Source: Acidimicrobiia bacterium
Lineage (GTDB): Bacteria; Actinomycetota; Acidimicrobiia; Acidimicrobiales; Poriferisodalaceae
Direction: 5' to 3'
Length of the DNA stretch: 64,000 nucleotides
Assembly: GCA_022822525.1 (NCBI GenBank)
Contig: JAJEBN010000082.1
Location: 18,894 to 82,893, forward strand
In this document: positions 26,706-35,700 of the stretch, one piece after another
Numbering within the stretch: the stretch's first letter is position 1
Layout of the letters: the number at the start of each line of letters is the position of its first letter
The notes under the pieces: generated by a model
What the model was told of the DNA's origin: nothing
Database searches by the model: none
Seen by the model: the letters and a program-made list of their open reading frames with translations, nothing else
Made by a program: the position numbers and the translations under genes

Positions 26706-27014
26706 GGTGAACACGCCGATTGTTTAGCCGATAGCGGCAACTATGTGCCAATCCATTGCCCCGGACGGCTCTGAATGTGCTGCATGGGGGCATGAATGCG
26801 CGCAGCCGACCGTCCTGCGCCGCGCCGCCAGCGCGCCCCTCCGGCCCACCCTGCGGCGTGCTCGGACGGCATCGGACGGCAGAATCGCGAACGACCTCCA
26901 ACGAATAGGGTCATGGCCTGGCGCGCGGTTCGGCCTGGCGCCGACGCGGTGGAACGGGTCGCACAGCGGAACCAGTGCCTCACCAACAACTCAACGACCA
27001 GAAAGGTGCCTGTG

Positions 27015-27551
27015 ATGCCACAGCCTCCCAGTCCCTACGACTTCCTTCCCGCAGTTGCGTCGTTCGAGGTGCGAAGCGACGACGTAGCCGATGGTCAGAT
27101 GCTGCCGATGCCGCAGGTCTCGGGCATTTTCGGTGCCGGCGGCGAAGACCGGTCGCCGCACCTGGCGTGGTCCGGTGCGCCCGCCCAAACCCAGAGCTAC
27201 GCCGTGACGTGCTTCGACCCCGACGCGCCGACCGGCAGCGGATTCTGGCACTGGGTGGTGTACGACATTCCCGCGTCGTGCGCCGAGCTTTCCTCCGGTG
27301 CCGGCGACGCCGAGGGCAGCGGGCTGCCCGATGGCGCCAAGCAGCTCCGCAACGATGCCGGGTTGTCCGGCTACCTGGGCTCTGCACCCCCGGCGGGTCA
27401 CGGCCCGCACCGCTACATGTTCGCGGTGCACGCGCTGAGCGTTGACGCGCTGCCGATCGACGAGAGCGTCTCGCCTGCGATCTGCGGCTTCAACATGTTC
27501 GGCACGACGCTGGCCCGCGCCCTCATCAGTCCCGTCTACGAACAGGGCTGA
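27015..27551 (+). CDS. YbhB/YbcL family PEBP protein
   Basis: A 178-residue phosphatidylethanolamine-binding-protein-fold protein. The ligand-site motif SYAVTCFDPDAPTGSGFWHW (about residues 61-80) contains the conserved DPDAP and the H-W pair. GPHRYMFAVHAL near 137 is the second conserved block (GxHRYxF). Start ATG 27015 is preceded by GAAAGG. Bacterial members bind small anionic ligands, and some act like Raf-kinase-inhibitor proteins; no specific role can be given. A 22-bp palindrome that could terminate transcription lies 48 bp after the stop. Confidence 0.9.
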   Translation: MPQPPSPYDFLPAVASFEVRSDDVADGQMLPMPQVSGIFGAGGEDRSPHLAWSGAPAQTQSYAVTCFDPDAPTGSGFWHWVVYDIPASCAELSSGAGDAEGSGLPDGAKQLRNDAGLSGYLGSAPPAGHGPHRYMFAVHALSVDALPIDESVSPAICGFNMFGTTLARALISPVYEQG

Positions 27552-27598
27552 CCGTGACGACCGAGGCTGCCCGCAACGGCGGCCCGGTCCTGCTGGCT

Positions 27599-27620
27599 CC
27601 AGCGCAACGCGTTGCGCTGG
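27599..27620. terminator. Palindromic hairpin after the PEBP gene
   Basis: The 20-bp core CAGCGCAACGCGTTGCGCTG (27600-27619) is a perfect palindrome, extended by one more C-G pair. It sits between the PEBP stop and the start of the next gene. No T-tract follows, so intrinsic termination is uncertain. Confidence 0.5.
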
Positions 27621-27654
27621 GCGGGCTCGCTCGGACAGCCGACGTGGGGGAACA

Positions 27655-29454
27655 GTGCTTGAGGACGATCACGACGTGACCGACGAAGATCTCGCCGCCC
27701 TTGAGGTGATCTACCGCGTCATGTGGGAGGACGACGGTTCCGGGCTGCACAAGCACGTGGCCCGCAGCTTTCGAGCGTGGGCCCAAGTGCAGCATCCGCA
27801 TCTCGATGTTGCCGACGTCGAGGGCGGCGACGGCGACGTCGGCCAGGTCGCACGGGAGAACGGCAGCCGCGTCGACCTGACGCGGGCGACCCGGACGAAC
27901 GGCGGTGTCACCACGACGACCCTCGAGCTCACGCAGCACGCCGCGCTGGGCAGGTCGGTCGTCACGATCCGCGTGATCAGCGGCGACGGCGAGGCGTGGG
28001 TCTGGGTCGACGTCGAGGCGCCTCCGATCGCGCCGGTGCCGGCGGGCCTGGGAGCCGCCGATCCGGGAACCGCCGCCGTACCCGGTGCCGACTCGGGGCA
28101 GTCACGCTGGGCCCAGCTCCGCTCGTCGGGCGCAGAATCGCTCGTGTCCGAGCTGCTCGACAGCGCGCACCGCCGGGGCGGGCGGCCGCACCTCGGTCGC
28201 GAACCCCTGACGACATCTCCGGTTCCTGTCCGCGACGTCGGGCATGCCAAGGCGATCCGCAATGCGGTGCAGTCACCCGACCGTCCGGTGCCGTACCTCG
28301 TGCTGGCGTGGGATCCGATCAACCCCAGCACAGCACTCGGCGACATGACGCGGCGGGCGCAGAGCGCGGCGTCCCAGGTCGCGGGGCTGGCTCGCGTCTT
28401 TGTCATGCCGCTGGAGACCCTGACGCCGTTCCAGCGCCTGATCGGCGGCGAGATGGACCTCGAACCGGGCGAGGCCCGGCTGTACCTGCCCGGCCAGCAC
28501 GAACCGCACCGGCACCGCACCCTCGCCAAGGAAGTGGTGCGCTCGGATCCGCACCAGGCCGGCCGCTGGGCAAGCCAGCTCTTGAGCCTTGCGATGGTCG
28601 AGCGCGAGCCTCCCACGTTGTTCAGCGAGTCCCAGGCCCAGCTCGGCAGCCAGCGCCGGGCGCCTGAGCTGGCCGCCGGCTCCGGGGTTCAGGAGCGCAT
28701 CGAGGCGCTCGAATCCGAGCGCGACGATCTGTGGGAAGCGCTGTTCGAGACACGCGAGCAGCGGCAGGCAGCCCGCGATCAGCGCGACGAGATGTCCCAG
28801 CAGGTCCTCGACATGCAGGACGAGCTGGAGCTGGCGCAGCTCCGGACTGAGGAACTCCAGGAGAAGCTCATTGACAAGGAGGACCAGATGGTGGAAATGC
28901 TGGTCCGAGTCGGCGAGGCCGGCACCCCGATGGTGACCGATGCCGCGGGCAGGAAGTACCCGCCGGTGACCTCGGTGAGCCACGCGCTGCAGCTGGCTCG
29001 GGCCAACCTGGTCCGGGTCGAGATCCCGCCCGAGGTCGACCAGCACGTCGCCGAGCTCGACAACTCGATCGAGGCGCGGTCCTGGGCCCGCAGCCTGTTC
29101 GACGGGTTGCTCGCGCTGGAGGCCTACGCCCACTCAGGTGCCGAGTTCGGCGACTTCCGGGACTGGTGCAAATCGAGCAAGCACCCGCGCAAGTGGTTCG
29201 CGAATTCGAAGAAGCTGGCGATGCGCGAATCCGAAGAGGTGATGAGGCGATCCGAGCTGAAACGCCTGCGCGAGATGCCGGTGTCGGCGCGGGTCAGCGA
29301 CGCAGGCCGCATCGTCATGGAGGCGCATCTCAAGCTCTCCAACGGTGGGCTGGCGCCGCGGCTCTACTTCCACGACGACACCGGCCGCAACACCGGCAAG
29401 GTGCACGTGGGCTACATCGGCCCGCACCTGCCGACCAAGCGCTTCAGATCCTGA
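27655..29454 (+). CDS. Unrecognised 599-residue protein with central coiled coil
   Basis: I do not recognise this protein. GTG 27655, with GGGGG just upstream, gives 599 residues; the open frame further 5' overlaps the PEBP gene. Residues 1-115 look like a compact acidic domain with Trp-rich strands. Residues about 115-340 are mixed and contain PVPYLVLAWDPINPSTALGD. Residues about 344-420 form a strongly charged heptad coiled coil. The C-terminal 200 residues are helical, and end in a basic beta-hairpin-like motif GKVHVGYIGPHLPTKRF. There are no membrane segments and no signal peptide. It is convergent with the AhpD-like selenoprotein gene, 51 bp away. The multidomain shape recalls cytoplasmic sensors, but no function is proposed. 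Confidence 0.8.
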   Translation: MLEDDHDVTDEDLAALEVIYRVMWEDDGSGLHKHVARSFRAWAQVQHPHLDVADVEGGDGDVGQVARENGSRVDLTRATRTNGGVTTTTLELTQHAALGRSVVTIRVISGDGEAWVWVDVEAPPIAPVPAGLGAADPGTAAVPGADSGQSRWAQLRSSGAESLVSELLDSAHRRGGRPHLGREPLTTSPVPVRDVGHAKAIRNAVQSPDRPVPYLVLAWDPINPSTALGDMTRRAQSAASQVAGLARVFVMPLETLTPFQRLIGGEMDLEPGEARLYLPGQHEPHRHRTLAKEVVRSDPHQAGRWASQLLSLAMVEREPPTLFSESQAQLGSQRRAPELAAGSGVQERIEALESERDDLWEALFETREQRQAARDQRDEMSQQVLDMQDELELAQLRTEELQEKLIDKEDQMVEMLVRVGEAGTPMVTDAAGRKYPPVTSVSHALQLARANLVRVEIPPEVDQHVAELDNSIEARSWARSLFDGLLALEAYAHSGAEFGDFRDWCKSSKHPRKWFANSKKLAMRESEEVMRRSELKRLREMPVSARVSDAGRIVMEAHLKLSNGGLAPRLYFHDDTGRNTGKVHVGYIGPHLPTKRFRS

Positions 29455-29505
29455 GATCGCCGCGCCGTCGCCGGAGCACTGCGGTCTGTCGCCGATGCGA
29501 GACGA

Positions 29506-30633
29506 TCAGCCCTGCGCGCCCTGCGCGCCTTGGCGGTCGCCCTGGGGGTCGCGGCGCGACACGAACCCGTTGAGGCCGCAGGCCTCCCGTACCGGCGCCG
29601 ACATGTCGTAGGTGCCCGGATCCAGCGGGGTGCCGGTGCCGTCGGCAACCCGGGTCATCATGTGGAAGTTGGCGCTGACGGCCACGGCATCCACCATCAC
29701 GTCGGCGCCGGCGGCGTCGACCACGGCGGCTCGCGCAGCGGCGGTGGCGTCGCGGTCGCCTTCCCACATGGCCTCGGCGAGGCGCGCCAGCAGCGCGCCG
29801 TGGGGCACGCCGCCGTCACCTTCCTCGGAACCGTTGACAGCGTCGTATCCGACGTCCATGTCCTTTTGCTGGCCGCTCAGACCGAGCAGCATCGCGTGGG
29901 CAGACGTTCAGTAGAAGCACTCGTTGAGCTTCGATGTCCGCGCCGCCAGCACCTCGATCTGGGGCCGGGTCAGCGAGTTGCGGTCCGACACCACGTCGCC
30001 CCGTACACGTTCCATCGGCACGTACTGGGCGTCGGAGAGGATGAACAGCGCCTCGTTCTCCGCCGGCACGGCGCTGAGCGCCTTGATGACGTTGGGCATC
30101 TTGAGCTCAGCGGTAGGCACCCAGTGGTACTTCACGGCCGCGGGCGCGCCTTCCCGTCCCGGCGGGCCGTCAGCGGGCTCGTCCAGCTCGATGCGCGGCA
30201 GCTCCAGCGCGTCGGCAAAGCGGTCGACGCAGTTGGACTGCGCCACCAGGCCCACCAGCTCCACATAGGCCAGGGGATCCACGCCGCGGTCGATGATCGA
30301 CTGGTACCAGTCTGCGGTCAGCGTTCCCGGGTGGTTGGTGATGCGCCAGATCGCATCGGCCGCCGCGGCGGGCAGCGGACCGTCAGCATCGATGAGGCCG
30401 TCGACGGTGCTCGGCTGCACCCACGGCGGCAGCGCGCCGCCGTCGTCAGTGCGGTGGTCGCGGGCTGCGCGCACCTGCCGCACGATCTCGGCGCGCTGTT
30501 CGCCGGTCCACCAGGTGCCGGGCCGCGACCAGCGTGCCGCGATCTCCCCGTGTGCGGCGCTCAGATCGTCCCGGATGGGCAGCGCTGTGTCATAGGGATG
30601 GTTCTGGGTGCGCCGTGGTGGTGCAATGCTCAT
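29506..30633 (-). CDS. AhpD/carboxymuconolactone-decarboxylase-like protein with in-frame UGA at the catalytic Cys (probable selenoprotein)
   Basis: One reading frame runs from ATG 30633 (GGAG upstream) to a TGA at 29506-29508, broken only by TGA at 29908-29910. Read through, it gives 375 residues with Sec at 242 in the motif ECFYUTSAHAM. That is the AhpD active site CxxC-xxx-H with the second, peroxidatic Cys replaced by the UGA codon. Both flanks carry CMD-type sequence: VELVGLVAQSNCVDRF (about 158) before, and LTRPQIEVLAARTSKLNECFY leading into the motif. Twenty-four nt after the UGA, a 7-bp stem with a GGUCU loop fits a bacterial SECIS. It diverges from a Dyp peroxidase gene, so peroxide or thiol-redox chemistry is likely. 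A nonsense mutation of a Cys codon is the alternative. Confidence 0.82.
29872..29890 (-). promoter_or_regulatory. SECIS-like hairpin downstream of the in-frame UGA
   Basis: In the minus-strand mRNA, GCUGCUC and GAGCGGC pair over 7 bp (one U-G) around the 5-nt loop GGUCU. The loop starts 24 nt after the UGA at 29908-29910. Bacterial SECIS elements lie in this distance range and need a G in the first two loop positions. The loop sequence resembles that of E. coli fdhF. Confidence 0.7.
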
Positions 30634-30847
30634 GGCTGCATCTCCGCTGGTCGGGGCAGGGTCGATTGCCTCATGCTCGCATACGCCGGTCTGCGCGACA
30701 GCAGGCGGGTCGGCGAGCGAAAAGCCGGGGTGCGCGCGAGGCAAAGGTTGGCCTACGATCAGCCCCGCAATCTCGCCGGAGCGTCGCCCACAGCGACGCT
30801 CGGCGCGATTGGTCCCGCCTGCACAACCGAACTCCCAAGGAGCAAAG

Positions 30848-31777
30848 ATGCCGACGCCGCAGAAGGCCATCTTCAATGAGATGGGCACCAACCAGTGGTA
30901 CGTCCACCTGAGCCGCGTCGAGGGCGCTGACCTCGGCGTCATCAAGTCCGCGCTGGCCGATCTGCGGGCTGCGTGCGACGCCGAGGGCATCAACCTGACG
31001 CTCGGCTTCGGCCCGGGAATTCTGCCCGAGCTGACCGACGACGTGCCCGACGACTTCCAAGCCTATGTGACCGTCCAATCAGAGGACGGCTCGGGGCGTG
31101 AGGCCAAGGGCACCCAGGAAGAGCTGCTGCTGTGGCTGAACCACGACGCCAAGGACAAGGTGTGGAAGGCGCAGTACGACGCCCGCACCGCGCTTGCGGG
31201 CCACATGGCAGTCGCCCGTGAGACGCCCACGTTCATCTACGGCGACTCGCTGGACATGACCGGCTTCAAGGACGGCACCGGCAACCCCGCCGACGAGGAT
31301 CAGCCCGCCGTGGCCATCGTGCCCGACGGCGACCCGGGCGCGGGCGGCAGCCACATCATCGCCCAGCGCTGGGTGCACGACCTCGACGGCTGGAATGCGC
31401 TGTCGGACGAGCAGCAGGAGAAGAACTTCGGGCGCAAGAAGTTCCCTGAGACCGACAAGACCGACTCCCAGGAGCCCTACAGCCACCTGAGCCACGTCGA
31501 GCTGCGCGCGGACGGCAACCATGGCAACGAGGGCAGCGACAAGATCAACGAGATCGCCCGCCGCTCCACGCCGTACGCCTTCCACGACGGCACCGTGGGC
31601 CTGTACTTCATGGCGTTCTGCAAGGACCAGGCGCCGCTGCGGCGCCGCCTGCGCCGGATGTACGGCCTCGACGACGCCAACGGCGTGCGCGATGCCATCA
31701 CCGACTTCTCGAACCCTGCCTCGGGCTCGTTCTACTTCGCTCCCAGCGAGGAAACCCTCGACGCCATCACCGGCTGA
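30848..31777 (+). CDS. Dyp-type heme peroxidase
   Basis: A 309-residue dye-decolorizing peroxidase of the YfeX/class B-like group. AAGGAG precedes ATG 30848. The signature GFKDGTGNP (about residues 136-144) holds the distal Asp of GxxDG. YSHLSHVELRA near 216 contains the proximal heme-ligand His, and RRSTPYAF with GLYFMAFCKD near 245 is the heme-pocket Arg and strand. No signal peptide or Tat motif is seen, so it may be cytosolic or encapsulin-loaded. It diverges from the AhpD-like gene; the 214 bp between them are a likely shared oxidative-stress promoter region. A UUCG hairpin terminator follows. Confidence 0.92.
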   Translation: MPTPQKAIFNEMGTNQWYVHLSRVEGADLGVIKSALADLRAACDAEGINLTLGFGPGILPELTDDVPDDFQAYVTVQSEDGSGREAKGTQEELLLWLNHDAKDKVWKAQYDARTALAGHMAVARETPTFIYGDSLDMTGFKDGTGNPADEDQPAVAIVPDGDPGAGGSHIIAQRWVHDLDGWNALSDEQQEKNFGRKKFPETDKTDSQEPYSHLSHVELRADGNHGNEGSDKINEIARRSTPYAFHDGTVGLYFMAFCKDQAPLRRRLRRMYGLDDANGVRDAITDFSNPASGSFYFAPSEETLDAITG

Positions 31778-31810
31778 TCGTCGCCGCCCTTGAGCGGCTT
31801 CAACTCATTG

Positions 31811-31840
31811 CGACGGCCCGGGCTTCGGTCCGGGCTGTCG
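31811..31840. terminator. Bidirectional hairpin terminator with UUCG loop
   Basis: Arms 31811-31823 and 31828-31840 form 13 pairs, two of them G-U, closed by a C(UUCG)G tetraloop, between the convergent Dyp and crotonase genes. The position and very stable loop support a terminator. Confidence 0.8.
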
Positions 31841-31855
31841 GCGTTGTGCCTGCGT

Positions 31856-32644
31856 TCAGGAGTCCCCGGCGGCTTGGTCTCGGAACCATTCGCGGGCTGA
31901 CATCGAGGCGATTGCCTCGAGTGCGAGCCCGGTGTGCAGGTCGTCGGCCATGGCGCGCCGCAGCGGGCGCACCAGTGCGTGGCGTGTGTTGCGCAGCAGG
32001 ATCGGGTTGAGCTTGGCCAGGTCGGCGGCGATGTGCTGCGCGCGGGCCATCAAGCCGTCGGCGGGTAGCACCTCGCCCACGATGCCGAGCTCATGGGCCT
32101 CGGCGGCGTCGATCTGCTGGCCGGTGAGCAGGAAGTAGCGGCCCCGGTTGGGGCCAAGCAGCAGCGGCCAGACAATCTGCATGCTGTCGCCCGGCACGAG
32201 CCCGCCGGGGAAGTGCGGGGCGTCCTGGAAGTAGGCGCCCTCGGCAGCGAGCACGATGTCGCACAGCACCGCCAGCTCCGAATGCACGGTGACCGGGCCG
32301 TTGACTGCGGCAATCATCGGCACCTCGATGTCGAGCATCTGGTCGACGAGCCGGTTGCCCTCCCAGATGATGCGGTCCCACACGGTGGCGTTGGCGCGCC
32401 CCTCGGCCAGCGCATTGACTTCGTCGGGCAACTCGATGAACGAGTCGCCGGTGCCGGTGAGGATCACCACCTTGATGTCGCGATCCGACGCCAGCGCCAT
32501 GAACAGCTCGGGCAGCTCACGGTGCGGGCGGCCGCCCCACTGCAGCGGCCCGCCGCGAGTGTTCATGCGAACGGTCACCACCCCGGCGTCGTCGCGGGTC
32601 ACCTCGGCGGTGCGGTATCGGTCTGCATACTCAGCGAACTCCAT
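31856..32644 (-). CDS. Enoyl-CoA hydratase/isomerase family protein
   Basis: A 262-residue crotonase-fold enzyme. The oxyanion segments are VILTGTGDSFIELPDE near residue 58 and VNGPVTVHSELAVLCDIVLA near 115. The latter has Val-Thr-Val where hydratases carry GxxxGGG, so the site is divergent. FPGGLVPGDSMQ near 143 replaces the usual catalytic Glu region. Members like this include hydrolases, decarboxylases and ring-cleaving enzymes, so simple hydratase activity should not be assumed. It stands alone, divergent from the PhyH gene. Confidence 0.83.
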   Translation of the reverse strand: MEFAEYADRYRTAEVTRDDAGVVTVRMNTRGGPLQWGGRPHRELPELFMALASDRDIKVVILTGTGDSFIELPDEVNALAEGRANATVWDRIIWEGNRLVDQMLDIEVPMIAAVNGPVTVHSELAVLCDIVLAAEGAYFQDAPHFPGGLVPGDSMQIVWPLLLGPNRGRYFLLTGQQIDAAEAHELGIVGEVLPADGLMARAQHIAADLAKLNPILLRNTRHALVRPLRRAMADDLHTGLALEAIASMSAREWFRDQAAGDS

Positions 32645-32736
32645 GGCTTCATGCTCGCAGAACGAGGCTCCCGACGAGAGGGCTGGCGGCCCGCCCGATT
32701 ACCATCGATGCGACGGGGATTGCCTGGGGGAGTGCG

Positions 32737-33924
32737 ATGACTGACGTTGCGGATCCGGTACGGACGGCCGATACGCCGACGAGAGCGCAGCATCTCGCTG
32801 ACATGGCCGACTACCTCGCGGGCGGCGTGCAGCGAGCGCACGAGACCGGCAACCGGGGTCCGGTCCGGTACGGGCCCGACGGCAAGCTGCACCCCGAGAT
32901 CCTCGACGACTACTGGCAGAAGGGTTTCTACGTGTTCACCGGCGTGGTGGGCGCAGACGAGATCGCCGAGCTGCGCGCCGACGTGGCCGAGGTCATCGAG
33001 GGTGCGCCGGTGCGCAAGGGCGCAGAGGTGGACCGCCACGGCCGGCCTGCGCTGGGGCGCGACTGCGCCGTCGAGCCGTACATCCACGTGGCCCCGCTGT
33101 CGGATCCGTGGGGCGGCACCGATGCTCTTGCGGGTCGGCACCAAGTGCAGATGGACCAGCCGACGCCCGATGAGGAGGCCCCAGCAGACGTCGTCTACCT
33201 GATCTTCGGCATGTGCCAGTCGATGCCCTCGGCGCTGCGGCTGTACGGGCACGCCGACCTGATGTCGATTGCCGAGAGCATCAATGGCCCCGACTTCGTC
33301 CCGTACAACGACGCCATCTTCGTGAAGGAGCCAGGGCTGGGCGGCTCGGTGGCGTGGCACCAGGACGGTGTCACCCATTGGGACAATCCCGACTGGGACA
33401 TGGGCATCCACGGCTTCAACTTCCAGGTGCAGCTCTATGAGACCACGGCTGCCAATGCGCTGTGGGTGGTTCCCGGCACGCACACGGCCGGGCGCATCGA
33501 CCTGCGCGCCAAGGTTGCCGACAACGGCGGCAGCACGATGCTGCCCGACGCCATCCCGCTGCTGTGCGAGCCCGGCGACGTGACGGTGGTGAACCGGCAC
33601 ATGGTCCACGGCTCCTATGCCAATACGTCCGCAGACCCGCGCATCTCGATCACGTTCGGCTTCCACCGCAGGAAGTCCGTGCTCGGCGTGACCGGCCAGC
33701 TGCGAGTGCAAGCACGTGACGCAGCCACCGTCTACGACGAGGAGCGGGTGTTCAAGCGGTCGTCGGTGATCGCCGTGGCCATCGACGCCCGGGCGCAGCA
33801 TCGCCCTGGCGAGCGGCGCTACACGTACGCCCCCTTCGTTGGCCTCGAAGACGACTTCCGCTACGGCGATGAGACCTTCGAGCGCGTCATCCGCGACTAC
33901 AACCTCAACGACCTCGCCATCTAA
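32737..33924 (+). CDS. Phytanoyl-CoA dioxygenase (PhyH) family protein
   Basis: A 395-residue Fe(II)/2-oxoglutarate-dependent dioxygenase. The facial triad is visible as VAWHQDGVTHWDN near residue 206 (HxD) and VNRHMVHGSYANTS near 288 (distal His), followed by the 2-oxoglutarate Arg in DPRISITFGFHR. GGGGGAG precedes ATG 32737. Bacterial relatives hydroxylate many small molecules, including natural products and quaternary amines, so the substrate is open. The last 28 codons (VGLEDDFRYGDETFERVIRD onward) recur in degenerate form at 35609-35662 and 37930-38013, marking the left boundary of an accessory region. Confidence 0.92.
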   Translation: MTDVADPVRTADTPTRAQHLADMADYLAGGVQRAHETGNRGPVRYGPDGKLHPEILDDYWQKGFYVFTGVVGADEIAELRADVAEVIEGAPVRKGAEVDRHGRPALGRDCAVEPYIHVAPLSDPWGGTDALAGRHQVQMDQPTPDEEAPADVVYLIFGMCQSMPSALRLYGHADLMSIAESINGPDFVPYNDAIFVKEPGLGGSVAWHQDGVTHWDNPDWDMGIHGFNFQVQLYETTAANALWVVPGTHTAGRIDLRAKVADNGGSTMLPDAIPLLCEPGDVTVVNRHMVHGSYANTSADPRISITFGFHRRKSVLGVTGQLRVQARDAATVYDEERVFKRSSVIAVAIDARAQHRPGERRYTYAPFVGLEDDFRYGDETFERVIRDYNLNDLAI

Positions 33925-33978
33925 CCGCCGGCCCCGCCCAGCTCGGCTGCAAGCTTCACGCCACCGCCGGACCCAGTG

Positions 33979-35388
33979 ATGTCGAGGCCTCGGGCAGTAT
34001 GCGTCGCGATAGCGGCAGCGCTTGCCGTTGCTGCGTGCGGTGCCGACACAGACACCGACCCGGACTCGGACTCGGACACCGAGCCAGATCAAGCCGGAAC
34101 AACAGTCCCCGCGCTGGCGCCGACTACGACCGCTGAGCTGTCTGCGCCAGTCACGACCGCTGTGCCGGCGCCCACGACAGCAGTACCGGACGAACGGGCC
34201 CCGGCCACCACCGAGACCCAGCCAGGCGCCGGTCTCGAGCCGCCGCAGATCACCATCTGGTCCACACCGCGGCTTCACGGCACGACGCTCAGAGCGTCAT
34301 GGCAGGTCACACCTGTCGAAGCACAATGCACCTACGACTTGCGCAACGTCTCCGGCGACGTCATAGGAACCGGAGTGGCTGACATCGCCGGAAGCGACGA
34401 CCGCGGCAGGGGCCTGCGAGCCGAATACGACCCCGGAACAGCTGAGTCCCTGGGCAGCGTCGTGATCCGATGCACCCACCTTGGAGCGCCAAGCGACCCA
34501 GCTGAGTTTCCGGTACACCGTGTGAATTATCAAAACCGCTCAGAAAACAGCGTCATCCCTGCAACAGATGCGCACTATTTCGATCACAATGAAATACGTG
34601 CCCTGTTTGGCGATTGCCCACTTGGGAAACGGCTGCCTACAAATGAGCTAGAGCCGATTCACATGGTCGGCAAGGTGGAGGACCTAGACGGCGACGGCTG
34701 GGTAAGTGTGAATGACTGGCTTAACACGGGCCTTGATTTCTGGGAGTCAGTTTTTGAGAACTGGGACACAGACACCCACAACATAAACGGTAAAGAGGTC
34801 GCATCTGGCTGGTGGACTAATAAGCAGCTGAGAATGTACTTTCCCGACGGAGGCGTAACTGCTGATAGCGCCCGACAGGCCGCCTTCTACAATAATACTG
34901 TCGATCTGTTGTGGATTGGTGGCGAGAGCTCTGTGAATATCGACTGGGTTACCGGCCCGTTGAAATACATTGTAGACGGTCGCGCCTACTATGCCCATTC
35001 GAGTCTGTATCGCCGCTTAGAGAGCACCGTGGGTTTCGTGTCCGAGCACCCCGGTTCCGAAGCACCATGGGACATTAGAGCCCGCTGGATAGCTGACGAC
35101 GGGTTGCTTGGACATGACCCCAACCCGCCAAGGGTGGTATCCGCTGAGTTGTTGTGGGACTGGATGGATACTCGCCACAGCTTTGTGCCAGTTGACAAAG
35201 AACCGACAGCTTGGGCAATGCGCACACTGCTTGAAGCCAGAGACTCAGAATGCGTTGCTGGCAAGACGCGGGAACACTGCGAAAGCGGAGACTTCCACAG
35301 CTCCCCGCATATGCGCCATCCGAACCAGGGAGGGAGCCGCCTTGGCGCAGTGCTGTGGAGCGCCGTATGTCCTGAGATAACGCCATAG
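33979..35388 (+). CDS. Secreted lipoprotein with shared C-terminal domain of unknown function
   Basis: A 469-residue exported protein. The leader ends AIAAALAVAACGA with a lipobox at LAVAAC, followed by an Asp/Ser/Thr/Pro-rich linker. A beta domain spans about residues 85-180. From residue 183 it matches the downstream CWB2 protein: NRSENSVIPATD here and NRSPNSVLPATD there. GWWTNKQLRMYF and a C-terminal PHMRH block also match their counterparts. DLDGDGWVSVND (235-246) is a canonical EF-hand calcium loop not kept in the paralogue. GTG 33976 is an alternative start. The C-terminal half has lower G+C and more AT-ending codons than its neighbours, suggesting acquisition. Function unknown; a cell-surface calcium-binding role is inference. 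Confidence 0.8.
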   Translation: MSRPRAVCVAIAAALAVAACGADTDTDPDSDSDTEPDQAGTTVPALAPTTTAELSAPVTTAVPAPTTAVPDERAPATTETQPGAGLEPPQITIWSTPRLHGTTLRASWQVTPVEAQCTYDLRNVSGDVIGTGVADIAGSDDRGRGLRAEYDPGTAESLGSVVIRCTHLGAPSDPAEFPVHRVNYQNRSENSVIPATDAHYFDHNEIRALFGDCPLGKRLPTNELEPIHMVGKVEDLDGDGWVSVNDWLNTGLDFWESVFENWDTDTHNINGKEVASGWWTNKQLRMYFPDGGVTADSARQAAFYNNTVDLLWIGGESSVNIDWVTGPLKYIVDGRAYYAHSSLYRRLESTVGFVSEHPGSEAPWDIRARWIADDGLLGHDPNPPRVVSAELLWDWMDTRHSFVPVDKEPTAWAMRTLLEARDSECVAGKTREHCESGDFHSSPHMRHPNQGGSRLGAVLWSAVCPEITP

Positions 35389-35456
35389 GGAGAGGTGTTA
35401 AATCGAGAAGCGTCGGCGCCTGCTCTGTTGTCTGTGGCGCTTCAGCGGAAAGTCAA

Positions 35457-35590
35457 ACTATGACGGCTCCGCACTTGCGTTACAGCAAACATGGCTGCGA
35501 GCTCGGCAAGTCCGTCAGAAACCTAGTGTGCGGAAGCCCCATGAGTCTGGCATGGCGCCAGCCGGCGACCCCAACGGCCTACAAAGCGAC
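35457..35590 (+). pseudogene. Relic of the shared C-terminal domain tail
   Basis: The frame encodes APHLRYSKHGCELGKSVRNL then VCG, matching SPHLRHDEHASELGIALRNLVCG at the end of the CWB2 protein. The following DNA (ATGAGTCTGGCA...) also aligns with that gene's 3' end. No start, domain core or intact tail remains. The gap 35389-35700 holds this relic and the phyH relic and nothing else I can identify. Confidence 0.7.
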
Positions 35591-35608
35591 AATCCGGGCA
35601 GCTGAGCA

Positions 35609-35662
35609 GACGAGACCGTCGAGCGCGTCATCCGCGACTACAACCTCGACGACCTCGCCACT
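35609..35662 (+). pseudogene. Relic of the phyH 3' end (copy B)
   Basis: GACGAGACCGTCGAGCGCGT and the bases following match 33868-33921 of the intact gene at nearly every position over 54 bp, but end in CACTTGG instead of the stop codon. It precedes the CWB2 gene by 38 bp. Confidence 0.75.
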
Positions 35663-35700
35663 TGGCCGCGGACACGCGGACACTGCCATAGTGTCCGGCG

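Noticed and set aside
29506..29892. Independent 128-residue gene starting at 29892
   Set aside because: It is in frame with the upstream CMD-like protein across one UGA and begins in the middle of the AhpD active-site motif, so readthrough explains it better.
34525..35388. Dockerin domain in the lipoprotein
   Set aside because: Only one EF-hand-like loop (235-246) is present and the paralogue lacks it; dockerins need two.
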